Below are positions 1-6,747 of a stretch of DNA of 6,831 nt, one piece after another. A program made the position numbers and the translations under genes. The stretch covers positions 1 through 6,831 of the forward strand of contig DDTM01000123.1 in the NCBI GenBank assembly GCA_002344075.1, given 5' to 3'. The notes below the pieces were generated by a model, which worked only from the letters and a program-made list of their open reading frames with translations, was not told where the DNA came from and did not search any database. The first letter of the stretch is position 1; each line of letters starts with the position of its first letter. This DNA comes from Bacteroidetes bacterium UBA2364. Lineage in GTDB: Bacteria; Bacteroidota; Rhodothermia; Rhodothermales; UBA2364.

Positions 1-132
1 TTTATTCCGCTTCGCTCCATGAGTCGGCTTCGCCTCGTGTGGCGCACGGTACTATGCCTCTGGCATCGGGCGCTGCTTGTCAGTGGACCCGCTGGCGGAG
101 AACTACCCAAGCTGGTCGCCGTATAATTACGT
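1..132 (+). repeat. RHS core-end direct repeat, copy 1
   Basis: This is the first of two 132-bp direct repeats; the partner is at 1713-1844. Aligned without gaps, the two differ at 10 positions by hand count, about 92% identity. From base 41 it encodes the end of the RHS core (GARYYASGIGR, then LSVDPLAENYPSWSPYNYV), the segment that precedes the variable toxin tip. Homology stops at about 132, where this copy continues into GNSPLN and the toxin and the other copy diverges. Copy 1 probably begins left of the window, since base 1 already lies inside the conserved HYF. Repeats of this kind let toxin tips be exchanged by homologous recombination. Confidence 0.9.
4..37 (+). repeat. 34-bp frame-breaking element in RHS core, copy 1
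   Basis: A 34-bp stretch lies between the codon for the last residue of the conserved HYF (1-3) and the GARYY codons (from 41). The second RHS core end carries the same sequence, identical at 34 of 34 bases, at the same site (1716-1749). It has two related halves around GCTTCGC, near 9-15 and 27-33, each able to form only a tiny GC-TTC-GC hairpin. A triplet follows it: TGT here, TTT in copy 2. Together they add 37 bp, which shifts the frame, and a TGA at 20-22 closes the RHS frame upstream. It may be a small mobile or interspersed repeat; I do not recognise a named family. Confidence 0.75.
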
Positions 133-838
133 AGGAAATTCTCCACTAAATGCCATAGACCCAGATGGGCGGGATTGGTATCGTGATAATGAAGGGGCGA
201 TTAGGTTCAATCCAGACTTGAAAACAGACAATGCCAATAGTATTTTGAAAGAAGGAGAAACCTATTTGTGGGCAGAACATTCAGAGCGAAAGGGACGGAT
301 ACGATATAAAAGTGACGGGGCTGTGTTTTTTGCAAATGAGCAAGATGCATTTGCTTATATGACAGCAATCAATGACAAGGAGCGTTTTGGCGTTTTTCTT
401 AAAACAGGTGTTTTGGTATTACCGGACTACAAGAATAGTGACAGTGATGCAAAGATTTATGAATATAACTATACTATTGAAGAAAACAAGATATCCAATA
501 AAGATGCGGGCTGGGAGGCTGAGGTGCTGGGAAGCATCCATACACACCCAAAAGAGCAATTTGCAATACCCTCAGGCGTAGTTGAAGGTCTTTATTATGG
601 TGATAGGAGAGCTTTTGAAACTTATTTTCCCCAATCATTGCATTTGGTATTAGGTTTAAAAAACAATAGCCAAATGTATGCCTCCGTTTGGTATGCTCAA
701 GAATATGGAGCATTCTATTCAGTAAAACTTCCCGAGTCAATTAATAAACCTTATAATGGAGATGTTTTTTATATTCCACTTAAAAATTACCATAGTATTA
801 TTGAAAATATTATCCCTAAGCTAAAATCAAATAAGTAA
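77..838 (+). CDS. RHS core end with C-terminal JAB/JAMM-like toxin domain (5' partial or disrupted)
   Basis: This is the tail of an RHS-repeat polymorphic toxin. The frame is open from 23; 77 is only a TTG within the RHS core, so the true start lies upstream or is lost. Residues 1-31 (from 77) are core ending in the exact pre-toxin motif PxxxxDPxG (P23 to G31). Residues 33-253 form the variable tip. It has the signature of a JAB/MPN metallopeptidase, possibly near the DUF4329 group: a candidate Glu at 102 (ERFGVFL), then GSIHTHP (H155, H157), S166 in IPSG, and D176 before a typical LHLVLG strand (189-193). S166 and D176 are nine residues apart rather than the canonical SxxD, so catalysis is not assured. 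The stop overlaps the next gene by one base. The region is strongly AT-rich. The 34-bp element breaks the link to the upstream core. Toxin activity is inferred. Confidence 0.72.
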   Translation: MSVDPLAENYPSWSPYNYVGNSPLNAIDPDGRDWYRDNEGAIRFNPDLKTDNANSILKEGETYLWAEHSERKGRIRYKSDGAVFFANEQDAFAYMTAINDKERFGVFLKTGVLVLPDYKNSDSDAKIYEYNYTIEENKISNKDAGWEAEVLGSIHTHPKEQFAIPSGVVEGLYYGDRRAFETYFPQSLHLVLGLKNNSQMYASVWYAQEYGAFYSVKLPESINKPYNGDVFYIPLKNYHSIIENIIPKLKSNK

Positions 839-1419
839 TGAAATATAACTATATAATTTTATTTTTCACACTGTTGCTATCAACATCTTGTGTAGATAAT
901 TCAAAAGAAAAAGATGATTTTTTTATTGAAATTCATGATGAGAAACTACGTAACATACTCAATGACTTTGCCTCTAATTGTGGAGCTGGTGACCGACCTA
1001 TCAGAGTGGAAGTAATGATAACTTCATTTAACTATGATGAAATGGAGCTTGTATTAACCATAGTTTCCAATTCAGTTAATGATTTTCTTACTATACCAAG
1101 CCCAATTGCCTCTTATGCAACAGTAATAAATGAGCGGCTATTCATGATTTATTCTGGAATAGATATGTTAAAAAATGGGATGTATCAAAAAGATCATTTA
1201 AATCTACCTAAGAGAAATGGAAATGATTCTCTTCGCCTAACAGTGAAGTCTAAAGTTTTACCTTATCTTTCTAAGATAGATCCCCCTATGTTTGATGATA
1301 GGCAATATAACTGCTTTCCTACTCTTGTCAAAATTCAAGGCGATAAGGTCACGATTACCCCAAAGGTGGCAAATCCATTTTTGAAACCTGCAAAACAAAC
1401 TGTAAGGTTTGTACCTTGA
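838..1419 (+). CDS. Small lipoprotein, probable immunity protein to the RHS toxin tip
   Basis: This encodes a 193-residue protein that I cannot assign to a named family. Residues 1-17 are a lipoprotein signal peptide: basic start MKYN, hydrophobic IILFFTLLL, then STS before Cys18. The mature protein should be anchored in a membrane on the periplasmic or outer face. An acidic and lysine-rich stretch (KEKDD, residues 23-27) follows the Cys and could act as a surface export signal of the Bacteroidota kind, which is uncertain. The rest looks soluble, with three further cysteines absent apart from Cys48 and Cys159. Its ATG shares a base with the toxin stop (TAATG), so translation is probably coupled. 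That position directly after an RHS tip is the usual place for immunity genes. No Shine-Dalgarno sequence is visible. Base composition matches the toxin, so the two probably moved together. Confidence 0.7.
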   Translation: MKYNYIILFFTLLLSTSCVDNSKEKDDFFIEIHDEKLRNILNDFASNCGAGDRPIRVEVMITSFNYDEMELVLTIVSNSVNDFLTIPSPIASYATVINERLFMIYSGIDMLKNGMYQKDHLNLPKRNGNDSLRLTVKSKVLPYLSKIDPPMFDDRQYNCFPTLVKIQGDKVTITPKVANPFLKPAKQTVRFVP

Positions 1420-1712
1420 CAGTAAAAATATATCTAAAATTTCTCTTTCCGCCATTTCTTTTGCAAAATTTTGAATAGGCTGTTTGCGGCTGGGTACATT
1501 TCAAAACTTCCTGTAATTAGCCTCACATGTGCCATTCACCTTATGCTTTGTTAGAGAGTACACGTGTTGTTTTAAACGCAGATGGTAGCCATAGCGAAGC
1601 GTATGATTATTATGCTTATGGTCTTATGCTGCCTGGTCGCAGTGTGGTAAGCCATGGAGGAACGCCAAGCTTTACAGGGAAAGAACAAGACCCGCTCACG
1701 CAGTACCACTAC

Positions 1713-1844
1713 TTTATTCCGCTTCGCTCCATGAGTCGGCTTCGCCTCGTTTGGCGCGCGCTACTACGCCTCTGGCATCGGGCGGTGGTTGTCAGTGGAT
1801 CCGCTGGCGGAGAAGTACCCAAGCTGGTCGCCGTATAATAATGT
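1713..1844 (+). repeat. RHS core-end direct repeat, copy 2
   Basis: Partner of the 132-bp repeat at 1-132. It carries the standard residues of the family where copy 1 deviates: GRWLSVDP here against GRCLSVDP in copy 1, and AEKY against AENY. The right edge of homology, near 1844, coincides with the end of recognisable RHS sequence and with the start of the non-coding region before the transporter gene. This edge is therefore probably the right-hand boundary of the RHS locus. Confidence 0.9.
1716..1749 (+). repeat. 34-bp frame-breaking element in RHS core, copy 2
   Basis: Identical to the element at 4-37 and inserted at the same codon boundary. Here it is bracketed by TTT on both sides (1713-1715 and 1750-1752). 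That could be a 3-bp target duplication, or matched take-off and landing codons. Removing 37 bp (element plus one TTT) restores a continuous RHS reading frame, HYF-GARYY. No third copy was seen elsewhere in the window. Confidence 0.75.
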
Positions 1845-1896
1845 TTTTACAAAAACGGTTTCAATTTTGTAATTTATGGTCATTGACCTAATTTCA

Positions 1897-1918
1897 TCCC
1901 CCTCATAAGGGGAAATAC
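1897..1918 (+). promoter_or_regulatory. Ribosome binding site of the transporter gene inside a small hairpin
   Basis: AAGGGG at 1907-1912 lies six bases before the ATG at 1919 and is a plausible Shine-Dalgarno site, which supports that start. The same bases form the right arm of a five-pair inverted repeat: TCCCC at 1897-1901 with GGGGA at 1909-1913 and a seven-base loop. If the hairpin forms in the mRNA it would mask the site. Regulation is inferred; the stem is short. Confidence 0.35.
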
Positions 1919-3157
1919 ATGACTCAATCCCAAAAATCCGATTATTTTGTACTCTTCGCCCTGTGGCTGATGGTCTTTTCTTCGTCGAGTCAGATGATGA
2001 TTATCGCTCCTATTCTACCCGATATTGGGCGGGAACTGGAGATTGATCCTGCCTTACAAGGTACTCTTATCACTTCGTTTGTCCTTTCTCTGGCTGTGGT
2101 GGCCTTGTTCATTGGACCCGTTTCCGACAAAGTGGGGCGGCGATGGGTGATCCTGATGGGTTGCGGGGCACTATCGCTCTCCCTTTTGTTACACGCCTTG
2201 GCCTTTGATTATTTTTCATTTTTAGTAGTACGTATTTTAGCAGGAATGAGCGGCGGGCTTTTAAGTGGATCTGCCGTTTCGTATGTTGGAGATTATTTCC
2301 CTTATGAACGTCGAGGCTGGGCCAATGGAGTCGTTATGAGTGGCATTGCTATCGGGCAAGTGCTGGGTATCCCGCTTGGTGTTACCTTAGCTGGATTGTG
2401 GGGATATAAAGCCCCTTTTGTTTTCTTTGCCTTGCCAATGTCGCTTGCATTCCTATTCACGTATTTCAAAGTACCGCAGCCGCAAGTCGCCCGCTCCGAA
2501 AACCCCTTGAACCTACAACACATTGTGGGAGGATATGGGCGCCTTTTGCAGCAGAAACCCATCCAGATCGCAGTAGTAACGTATTTTCTGCAATTTTTTA
2601 GCCTGATGTTGTTTATCGTTTTTCTGCCTACTTGGCTGGAAGAGACCTTGGGGCTGAACAAATACCACATTGCTTCGATGTATTTTGCTGGCGGGATTGC
2701 CAATGTAACGATGGGGCCGCAGATGGGGAAATGGTCGGATAAAATCGGACGAAAACCCTTGATTATCGCATCGAGTTTGGGGATGGCTCTATTAATGGCC
2801 TTAACTTCCCTCTTGTTAACCACCCTCTGGCTGGGCTATATCTTATATTTTTTAGCCATGACCTTTGTAGCCATGCGGATGACGCCCCTACAGGCGCTAC
2901 TCACCGCTATGGTTCCCGGAGATCGCCGAGGAACCCTGTTAAGCCTGACGGTGGGTGTCGGACAACTGGGAAGTGGTCTTGGAAGCGCTTTTGCAGGTGC
3001 TTTGTATGGCACTTTTGGCTTTCTGGGAAATTCATTGTTGGCGGCTTCGGCCACGCTACTGATGGGCTTGCTGGTTTGGAGATTTTTACCAGAACCTCAA
3101 CAACCGACCTCTTTACTGACTCCAGAGCCACGTGTGATGCCGGAGCAATCAAACTAA
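1919..3157 (+). CDS. Major facilitator superfamily transporter, DHA1-like, 12 helices
   Basis: This is a 412-residue inner-membrane secondary transporter, a normal length for a 12-helix MFS protein. The first half has motif A in the loop after helix 2 (GPVSDKVGRR, 66-75), the Arg105 of motif B in helix 4 (VVRILAGMSGG), and a glycine-rich helix 5 resembling the antiporter motif C (GIAIGQVLGIPLG, 142-154). The second half repeats motif A (GKWSDKIGRK, 270-279). A hydrophilic loop near 185-213 separates the halves, and the tail after about 390 is polar and proline-rich. Motif C suggests proton-coupled export of the drug-efflux type, but the substrate cannot be read from sequence. The next gene starts 15 bases downstream, so the two are probably co-transcribed. 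An RBS six bases before the ATG supports the start. Confidence 0.88.
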   Translation: MTQSQKSDYFVLFALWLMVFSSSSQMMIIAPILPDIGRELEIDPALQGTLITSFVLSLAVVALFIGPVSDKVGRRWVILMGCGALSLSLLLHALAFDYFSFLVVRILAGMSGGLLSGSAVSYVGDYFPYERRGWANGVVMSGIAIGQVLGIPLGVTLAGLWGYKAPFVFFALPMSLAFLFTYFKVPQPQVARSENPLNLQHIVGGYGRLLQQKPIQIAVVTYFLQFFSLMLFIVFLPTWLEETLGLNKYHIASMYFAGGIANVTMGPQMGKWSDKIGRKPLIIASSLGMALLMALTSLLLTTLWLGYILYFLAMTFVAMRMTPLQALLTAMVPGDRRGTLLSLTVGVGQLGSGLGSAFAGALYGTFGFLGNSLLAASATLLMGLLVWRFLPEPQQPTSLLTPEPRVMPEQSN

Positions 3158-3172
3158 TCCCCTCTTTACATC

Positions 3173-5119
3173 ATGAGACGAATCGGAATATGGCTTGTTA
3201 TTTGGCTTCCAACCGCACTCGCCGGAGTATCGGCACAAGCCGTTCATGAATTCACGGAAACATTGGTTCCCCTTAAAGCCCCTTTTTTGAAGTCCGAAAG
3301 AGGTGATATTCAGTTTATTCGGGAAAGCGGGACTATTTCTTCATCGTTTAATGGCGTTTTATTAGATGGTTTTGCTACCAACCCAAGCGCTGCCGCCATC
3401 ATCCGATTTTGGGAAAACGATCAATGGAGCACTCCAGAACCTTTAATGGTATGGTTTCCGATCAGTGGTAACGCCTTTACGATGGCATATCGGAGCGATA
3501 AAATCCGATCTGATACCAGATTTCAGGTTACGGTGCAGACCACACTTGGCACCTACGTACAACTCCGAACCGCAGGGGTTTTCCTCAACAACACCGATGA
3601 AGAACGTATCCTTCATGGAACCGCCAGCGCCGCAACAATCGTACCTTCGGGTCGTTTTAAGGCGCCTCGTCTCATCCGCCGTTCTGAATGGAATGCCCGT
3701 GCTTATGCGTGTACCAATCCCGACCCTCAGCCTTATTATACCTATCTGACGTTACATCATACGGCATGGCCAGTGGCCCAAAACGATGCCGCTTCCTATA
3801 AGAACATGAAAGATATTCAGGATTTTCATATCACCGGACGCGGGTGGTGTGACATTGGGTATCAGTTCTTAATGGATCAGCGTGGAAGCTTGTTTCAAGG
3901 CCGCCCCTTTATGAACGAACAAACACCCCTGAAAGATGGCCCACAGTTGGTGATCGGTTCGCATGTTGGTAATGGCAATACAGGCAATATCGGGCTTTCG
4001 TTGATGGGCTGCTTTCATCCACCCGAAAACACCGGCTCACTGTCCTGTCTCGATAAGCCTAATAGTGCGCTCTTAGATTCTGTTGTAACCTGGTTTACCT
4101 TCATGGCAGACACCTACAAGGTCAATCCGGATAATTTTCGTGGGCACCGCGACTTCAGCAGCACGTCTTGCCCCGGTGACAACAACTATGTATTACTGAA
4201 CGAAATCCGGACACGGGTAAAAGCCAATCTCGCCAAGCCTCCAGCAGCCGTTTTTGCGGGCTTACGTGCCCTATTGGCTGAGAATAGCCGTATAGAAGCC
4301 CAAATTTCGTGGTCGGTTTCTTCCGAACAAGTTGGAACCACCTATCGTATCCTTCGGAAAGACAGCGACGGCGCCACCATGCAAGTAGGAAGTGTCTCCG
4401 CTAATAGCGCCCAAACGTATCAGTTTAAGGACGAAATTAACTCCTGTGCGGAGACCGTCACCTATTCGGTTGTTGCCACAGGAACTGGCACTACCGACGC
4501 CAGCGTAACCACAACTGCGATTATCCGCCCCGTCATTGCCGAGGGAGCAATCTCGGCGCGTGTCACCCCTGGCGGTTTGGTGGACGTGGACTGGGGCTTT
4601 TCCAAAGATACCGGACTACATGAGGTGGAAATCCTGCGGGTGGTACCGGGCGGCGAAAACCCGATCACCGACCCCGCTTTTTCCGCAACATCCATCCACC
4701 GCGCAGCCAGTAAGCCATTAGGCAGCATGATTGACCGGACTTTCGTGCCTACTGCCGGACTTCGCTACCGATTGGACGCTTTGGATAAAAATGGTTGCCG
4801 CCAAGCCTTGGCCGAGCGAGAAGCCACTTTTGAATTTGCAGATCGCCCCCTATTGGCTCCGGCCTATCCCAACCCATTTTATCCGTCCACCACGTTCCGA
4901 TTTTTTGTCAAAGACCCCTCAAATGTGGAATTGTCCATTTTCGACCTACAAGGCCGCAAAGTCGCTATCCTCGCTTCCGGTAGTTTCCCCGCAAACAGTT
5001 GGAATCGTGCCATTTGGGAGGGCAGCAAAGCCCCTGCTGGTAATTACCTTGCAGTGTTAGTCATTACAACGAACGGGAAAACCCTCCGAAAAACGCAGAA
5101 GATTACCTTAATCAAATAG
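3173..5119 (+). CDS. Secreted N-acetylmuramoyl-L-alanine amidase (PGRP/Amidase_2) with type IX sorting domain
   Basis: A 648-residue exported enzyme expected to cut the bond between muramic acid and L-Ala in peptidoglycan. Residues 1-21 are a Sec signal peptide, probably cleaved near VSA-QA. Residues about 25-160 are a beta-rich region I do not recognise. The amidase domain spans about 165-355. It opens with IRRSEWNA (168-175), and its zinc ligands are H195 (LTLHHTA), H325 (GHRD) and C333 (SCPG). The conserved Tyr230 sits in DIGYQFLMDQRG, so all catalytic residues are present. Residues about 360-555 look like two fibronectin-type or Ig-like modules (SWSVSSEQVGTTYRILRK; DVDWGF...EVEILR). Residues about 560-648 match a Por/type A sorting domain with AYPNPFYPSTTF, IFDLQGRKV and PAGNYLAVL. 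It should cross the outer membrane by type IX secretion and be surface-bound or released. Role in wall recycling or in attacking other bacteria is open. Confidence 0.9.
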   Translation: MRRIGIWLVIWLPTALAGVSAQAVHEFTETLVPLKAPFLKSERGDIQFIRESGTISSSFNGVLLDGFATNPSAAAIIRFWENDQWSTPEPLMVWFPISGNAFTMAYRSDKIRSDTRFQVTVQTTLGTYVQLRTAGVFLNNTDEERILHGTASAATIVPSGRFKAPRLIRRSEWNARAYACTNPDPQPYYTYLTLHHTAWPVAQNDAASYKNMKDIQDFHITGRGWCDIGYQFLMDQRGSLFQGRPFMNEQTPLKDGPQLVIGSHVGNGNTGNIGLSLMGCFHPPENTGSLSCLDKPNSALLDSVVTWFTFMADTYKVNPDNFRGHRDFSSTSCPGDNNYVLLNEIRTRVKANLAKPPAAVFAGLRALLAENSRIEAQISWSVSSEQVGTTYRILRKDSDGATMQVGSVSANSAQTYQFKDEINSCAETVTYSVVATGTGTTDASVTTTAIIRPVIAEGAISARVTPGGLVDVDWGFSKDTGLHEVEILRVVPGGENPITDPAFSATSIHRAASKPLGSMIDRTFVPTAGLRYRLDALDKNGCRQALAEREATFEFADRPLLAPAYPNPFYPSTTFRFFVKDPSNVELSIFDLQGRKVAILASGSFPANSWNRAIWEGSKAPAGNYLAVLVITTNGKTLRKTQKITLIK

Positions 5120-5139
5120 CTTCGATGCTGCTCTCCGAG

Positions 5140-6747
5140 TTAGTTTGCTACTTCACGGACATTGACATAAAACAAATCCGTCCGCACTTGTACAGCATTT
5201 TTCGGGGCATTGGTTAACGTTTTCCAGTGGTTGGTCGCTATAAGCCGTCGTACCTTACCATTTACTATCAGTTCTACGGGCATCCGGAAGTCCTTTACCT
5301 CCGTCACCCAGCGGTATTGAATATTTCTTCCGTGATACTTTAGCTCCAATGTCGGGATTTGTGGATAACGCAGGTATTGATCAAAAATCGGGGTTAGATT
5401 TTGCTTAAACTGCTCATTAAAAAAGGCAATTACTTGTTCTGCATGGATGTTTTGGTATTTAAAACGGCGGTTGTATTCACGCCAAAGACTCCACCAACGG
5501 GTGTCGTTACGGAGCACATGGCGTAGGGTATTAAAAACCAAAGTCCCTTTAAAATACATGTCGCCACCTGCACCCGGCTTTGATACGCCATAAGGCCCAA
5601 TTATAGGCTCCTTATGGACCACTTTCGGCGCATAACCATTAACATAGCGTATCGCATCTTCATAGTTCCACATACACTCCACATAAACCGCCTCCGCATA
5701 TGTATCCAGCGCCTCGTGGATCCACATATCGGCACGATCCGCTGCGGAAACACTGTTCCCAAACCACTCATGACCGCTCTCGTGGATAATGATAAAATCG
5801 AACCGAGGAGAAATGCCCACACCCGTCCAGTCCCGCTCCAGATACCCATTGGCAAAACGGTTGCCATACGTCACAGCCGATTGATGCTCCATCCCAGAAT
5901 ACGGCACTTCGATCAGTTTAAAGCCATCTTTCGGGAACGGATACGGCCCAAAGTGTTTCTCGAAACACCCCATCATGGGTTTTACCTGACTAAACTGCAC
6001 CCTCGCCTTTTCTAAGTTAGGTTCCAACACATAATAATCCAGCGTCAGATCGTCATGTTTTTCACCAAAATGAACATACTTTCCCACATTCACCGAGACA
6101 TTATAATTGTTGATGGGGTAGTGTACCACATAATCAAACTCGGTATAGCCATCGCCCAAGTCTTTTGTAGCCATCAAACGGCCATTAGAGACATTTGTTA
6201 GGCCATTGGGAACCGCCACCCGCAATCGCATCCCTTCCGGCTCGTCTTTCCATTGTTCCTTGTTAGGCCACCACACCTGTGCCCCCACATCCTCGCAGGA
6301 AGAGTAAATCCACGGGTTTCCAGCAGGATCTTTACCAAAAACAAACCCCCCAAAGCGGCTGGTGGCCTTGGGTTTGCCACGATAATGTACCTTGATAACC
6401 TGTTCCGAGCCTTTGGGGAGCAGGCGAGGGAATGTGACAAAAAAAGCATTTCCGTCGCGAATGTATGAAACTTCCTGATTGGCATATTCTACTTTTTCGA
6501 TTGTCAGGTTTTCGTAGAGGTCTAATTGAATGCGGTTATCCGCAGCCAACATCCGGAACCGGATGGCATTACTGCCGGAAATTTGCTCGGCCACAGGGTC
6601 TATCCGAATTTGGAGATCGTAGTACAATAAATCGTTATTGGCACGAAACCGGCCATAATTTCCCCGCAACGAGTCGGCTTTAGTAAACGTTTGGGCCTCG
6701 GAAAAGACCGGAGATAACACAAGAAGAAACAAACTAAACAGTCTCAT
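5140..6747 (-). CDS. Secreted M1-family zinc metallopeptidase (aminopeptidase-like)
   Basis: A 535-residue exported peptidase expected to remove N-terminal residues from peptides. I start it at the ATG at 6747 because this gives a clean Sec signal peptide, MRLFSLFLLVLSP... cleaved near SEA-Q19; the frame is open further upstream, but that extension has only a TTG and no sensible N-terminus. Residues about 35-235 form the M1 N-terminal beta domain. The catalytic domain has the exopeptidase motif as GMEHQ (285-289, His in place of the usual Asn of GxMEN), the zinc site HESGH (322-326) and E345 exactly 18 residues later, plus the catalytic Tyr398 in YFKGTLVF. Residues about 465-535 resemble a short beta C-terminal domain, so the large helical C-domain of longer M1 enzymes is missing. 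It lacks a type IX sorting domain and a lipobox, so it is probably periplasmic. It converges on the amidase gene with only 20 bases between stops. Confidence 0.9.
   Translation of the reverse strand: MRLFSLFLLVLSPVFSEAQTFTKADSLRGNYGRFRANNDLLYYDLQIRIDPVAEQISGSNAIRFRMLAADNRIQLDLYENLTIEKVEYANQEVSYIRDGNAFFVTFPRLLPKGSEQVIKVHYRGKPKATSRFGGFVFGKDPAGNPWIYSSCEDVGAQVWWPNKEQWKDEPEGMRLRVAVPNGLTNVSNGRLMATKDLGDGYTEFDYVVHYPINNYNVSVNVGKYVHFGEKHDDLTLDYYVLEPNLEKARVQFSQVKPMMGCFEKHFGPYPFPKDGFKLIEVPYSGMEHQSAVTYGNRFANGYLERDWTGVGISPRFDFIIIHESGHEWFGNSVSAADRADMWIHEALDTYAEAVYVECMWNYEDAIRYVNGYAPKVVHKEPIIGPYGVSKPGAGGDMYFKGTLVFNTLRHVLRNDTRWWSLWREYNRRFKYQNIHAEQVIAFFNEQFKQNLTPIFDQYLRYPQIPTLELKYHGRNIQYRWVTEVKDFRMPVELIVNGKVRRLIATNHWKTLTNAPKNAVQVRTDLFYVNVREVAN

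Larger units (their letters stand above)
1521..1872 (+). pseudogene. Second RHS core-end fragment, frameshifted and headless
   Basis: Reading from 1521 after a TAG, or from the ATG at 1527, the frame gives typical RHS core sequence: ESTRVVLNADGS, EAYDYYAYGLMLPGRS, SFTGKEQDPLTQYHYF. At 1716 the 34-bp element intervenes, and translation runs out of frame to a TAA at 1836-1838. The RHS frame resumes one base over at 1753 with GARYYASGIGRWLSVDPLAEKY and PSWSPYNNV, then leaves RHS similarity near 1843 and stops at 1870-1872. It has no N-terminal repeats, no pre-toxin motif and no toxin tip. It is best read as an orphan or remnant core end left by tip-cassette duplication or replacement. A simple annotation would show only a 103-residue hypothetical protein at 1527-1838. 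Its job, if any, would be as recombination homology. Confidence 0.75.

Noticed and set aside
1258..1455. Reverse-strand reading frame of 65 residues overlapping the lipoprotein gene
   Set aside because: It has no recognisable features and overlaps a forward gene with a convincing signal peptide and coupled start, so it is a shadow frame.
1464..1473. Perfect 10-bp palindrome CAAAATTTTG in the spacer after the lipoprotein gene
   Set aside because: It is short, all A/T apart from its ends, lies in AT-rich sequence, and has no following T-run or nearby promoter. Chance is likely.
1843..1856. GTTTT...AAAAC inverted repeat at the end of the second RHS fragment, considered as a terminator
   Set aside because: The stem is nearly all A-T pairs with a four-base loop and no G+C core, so it is a weak terminator. 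It does coincide with the end of RHS homology, but that proves nothing about function.
1..1872. CRISPR array or insertion sequence as an explanation of the repeats
   Set aside because: There are only two repeat copies, 1.7 kb apart, made of RHS coding sequence. No transposase and no terminal inverted repeats are present.
5120..5139. Bidirectional terminator between the convergent amidase and M1 genes
   Set aside because: Only 20 bp separate the stop codons, and no stem-loop with a T-run is visible there.
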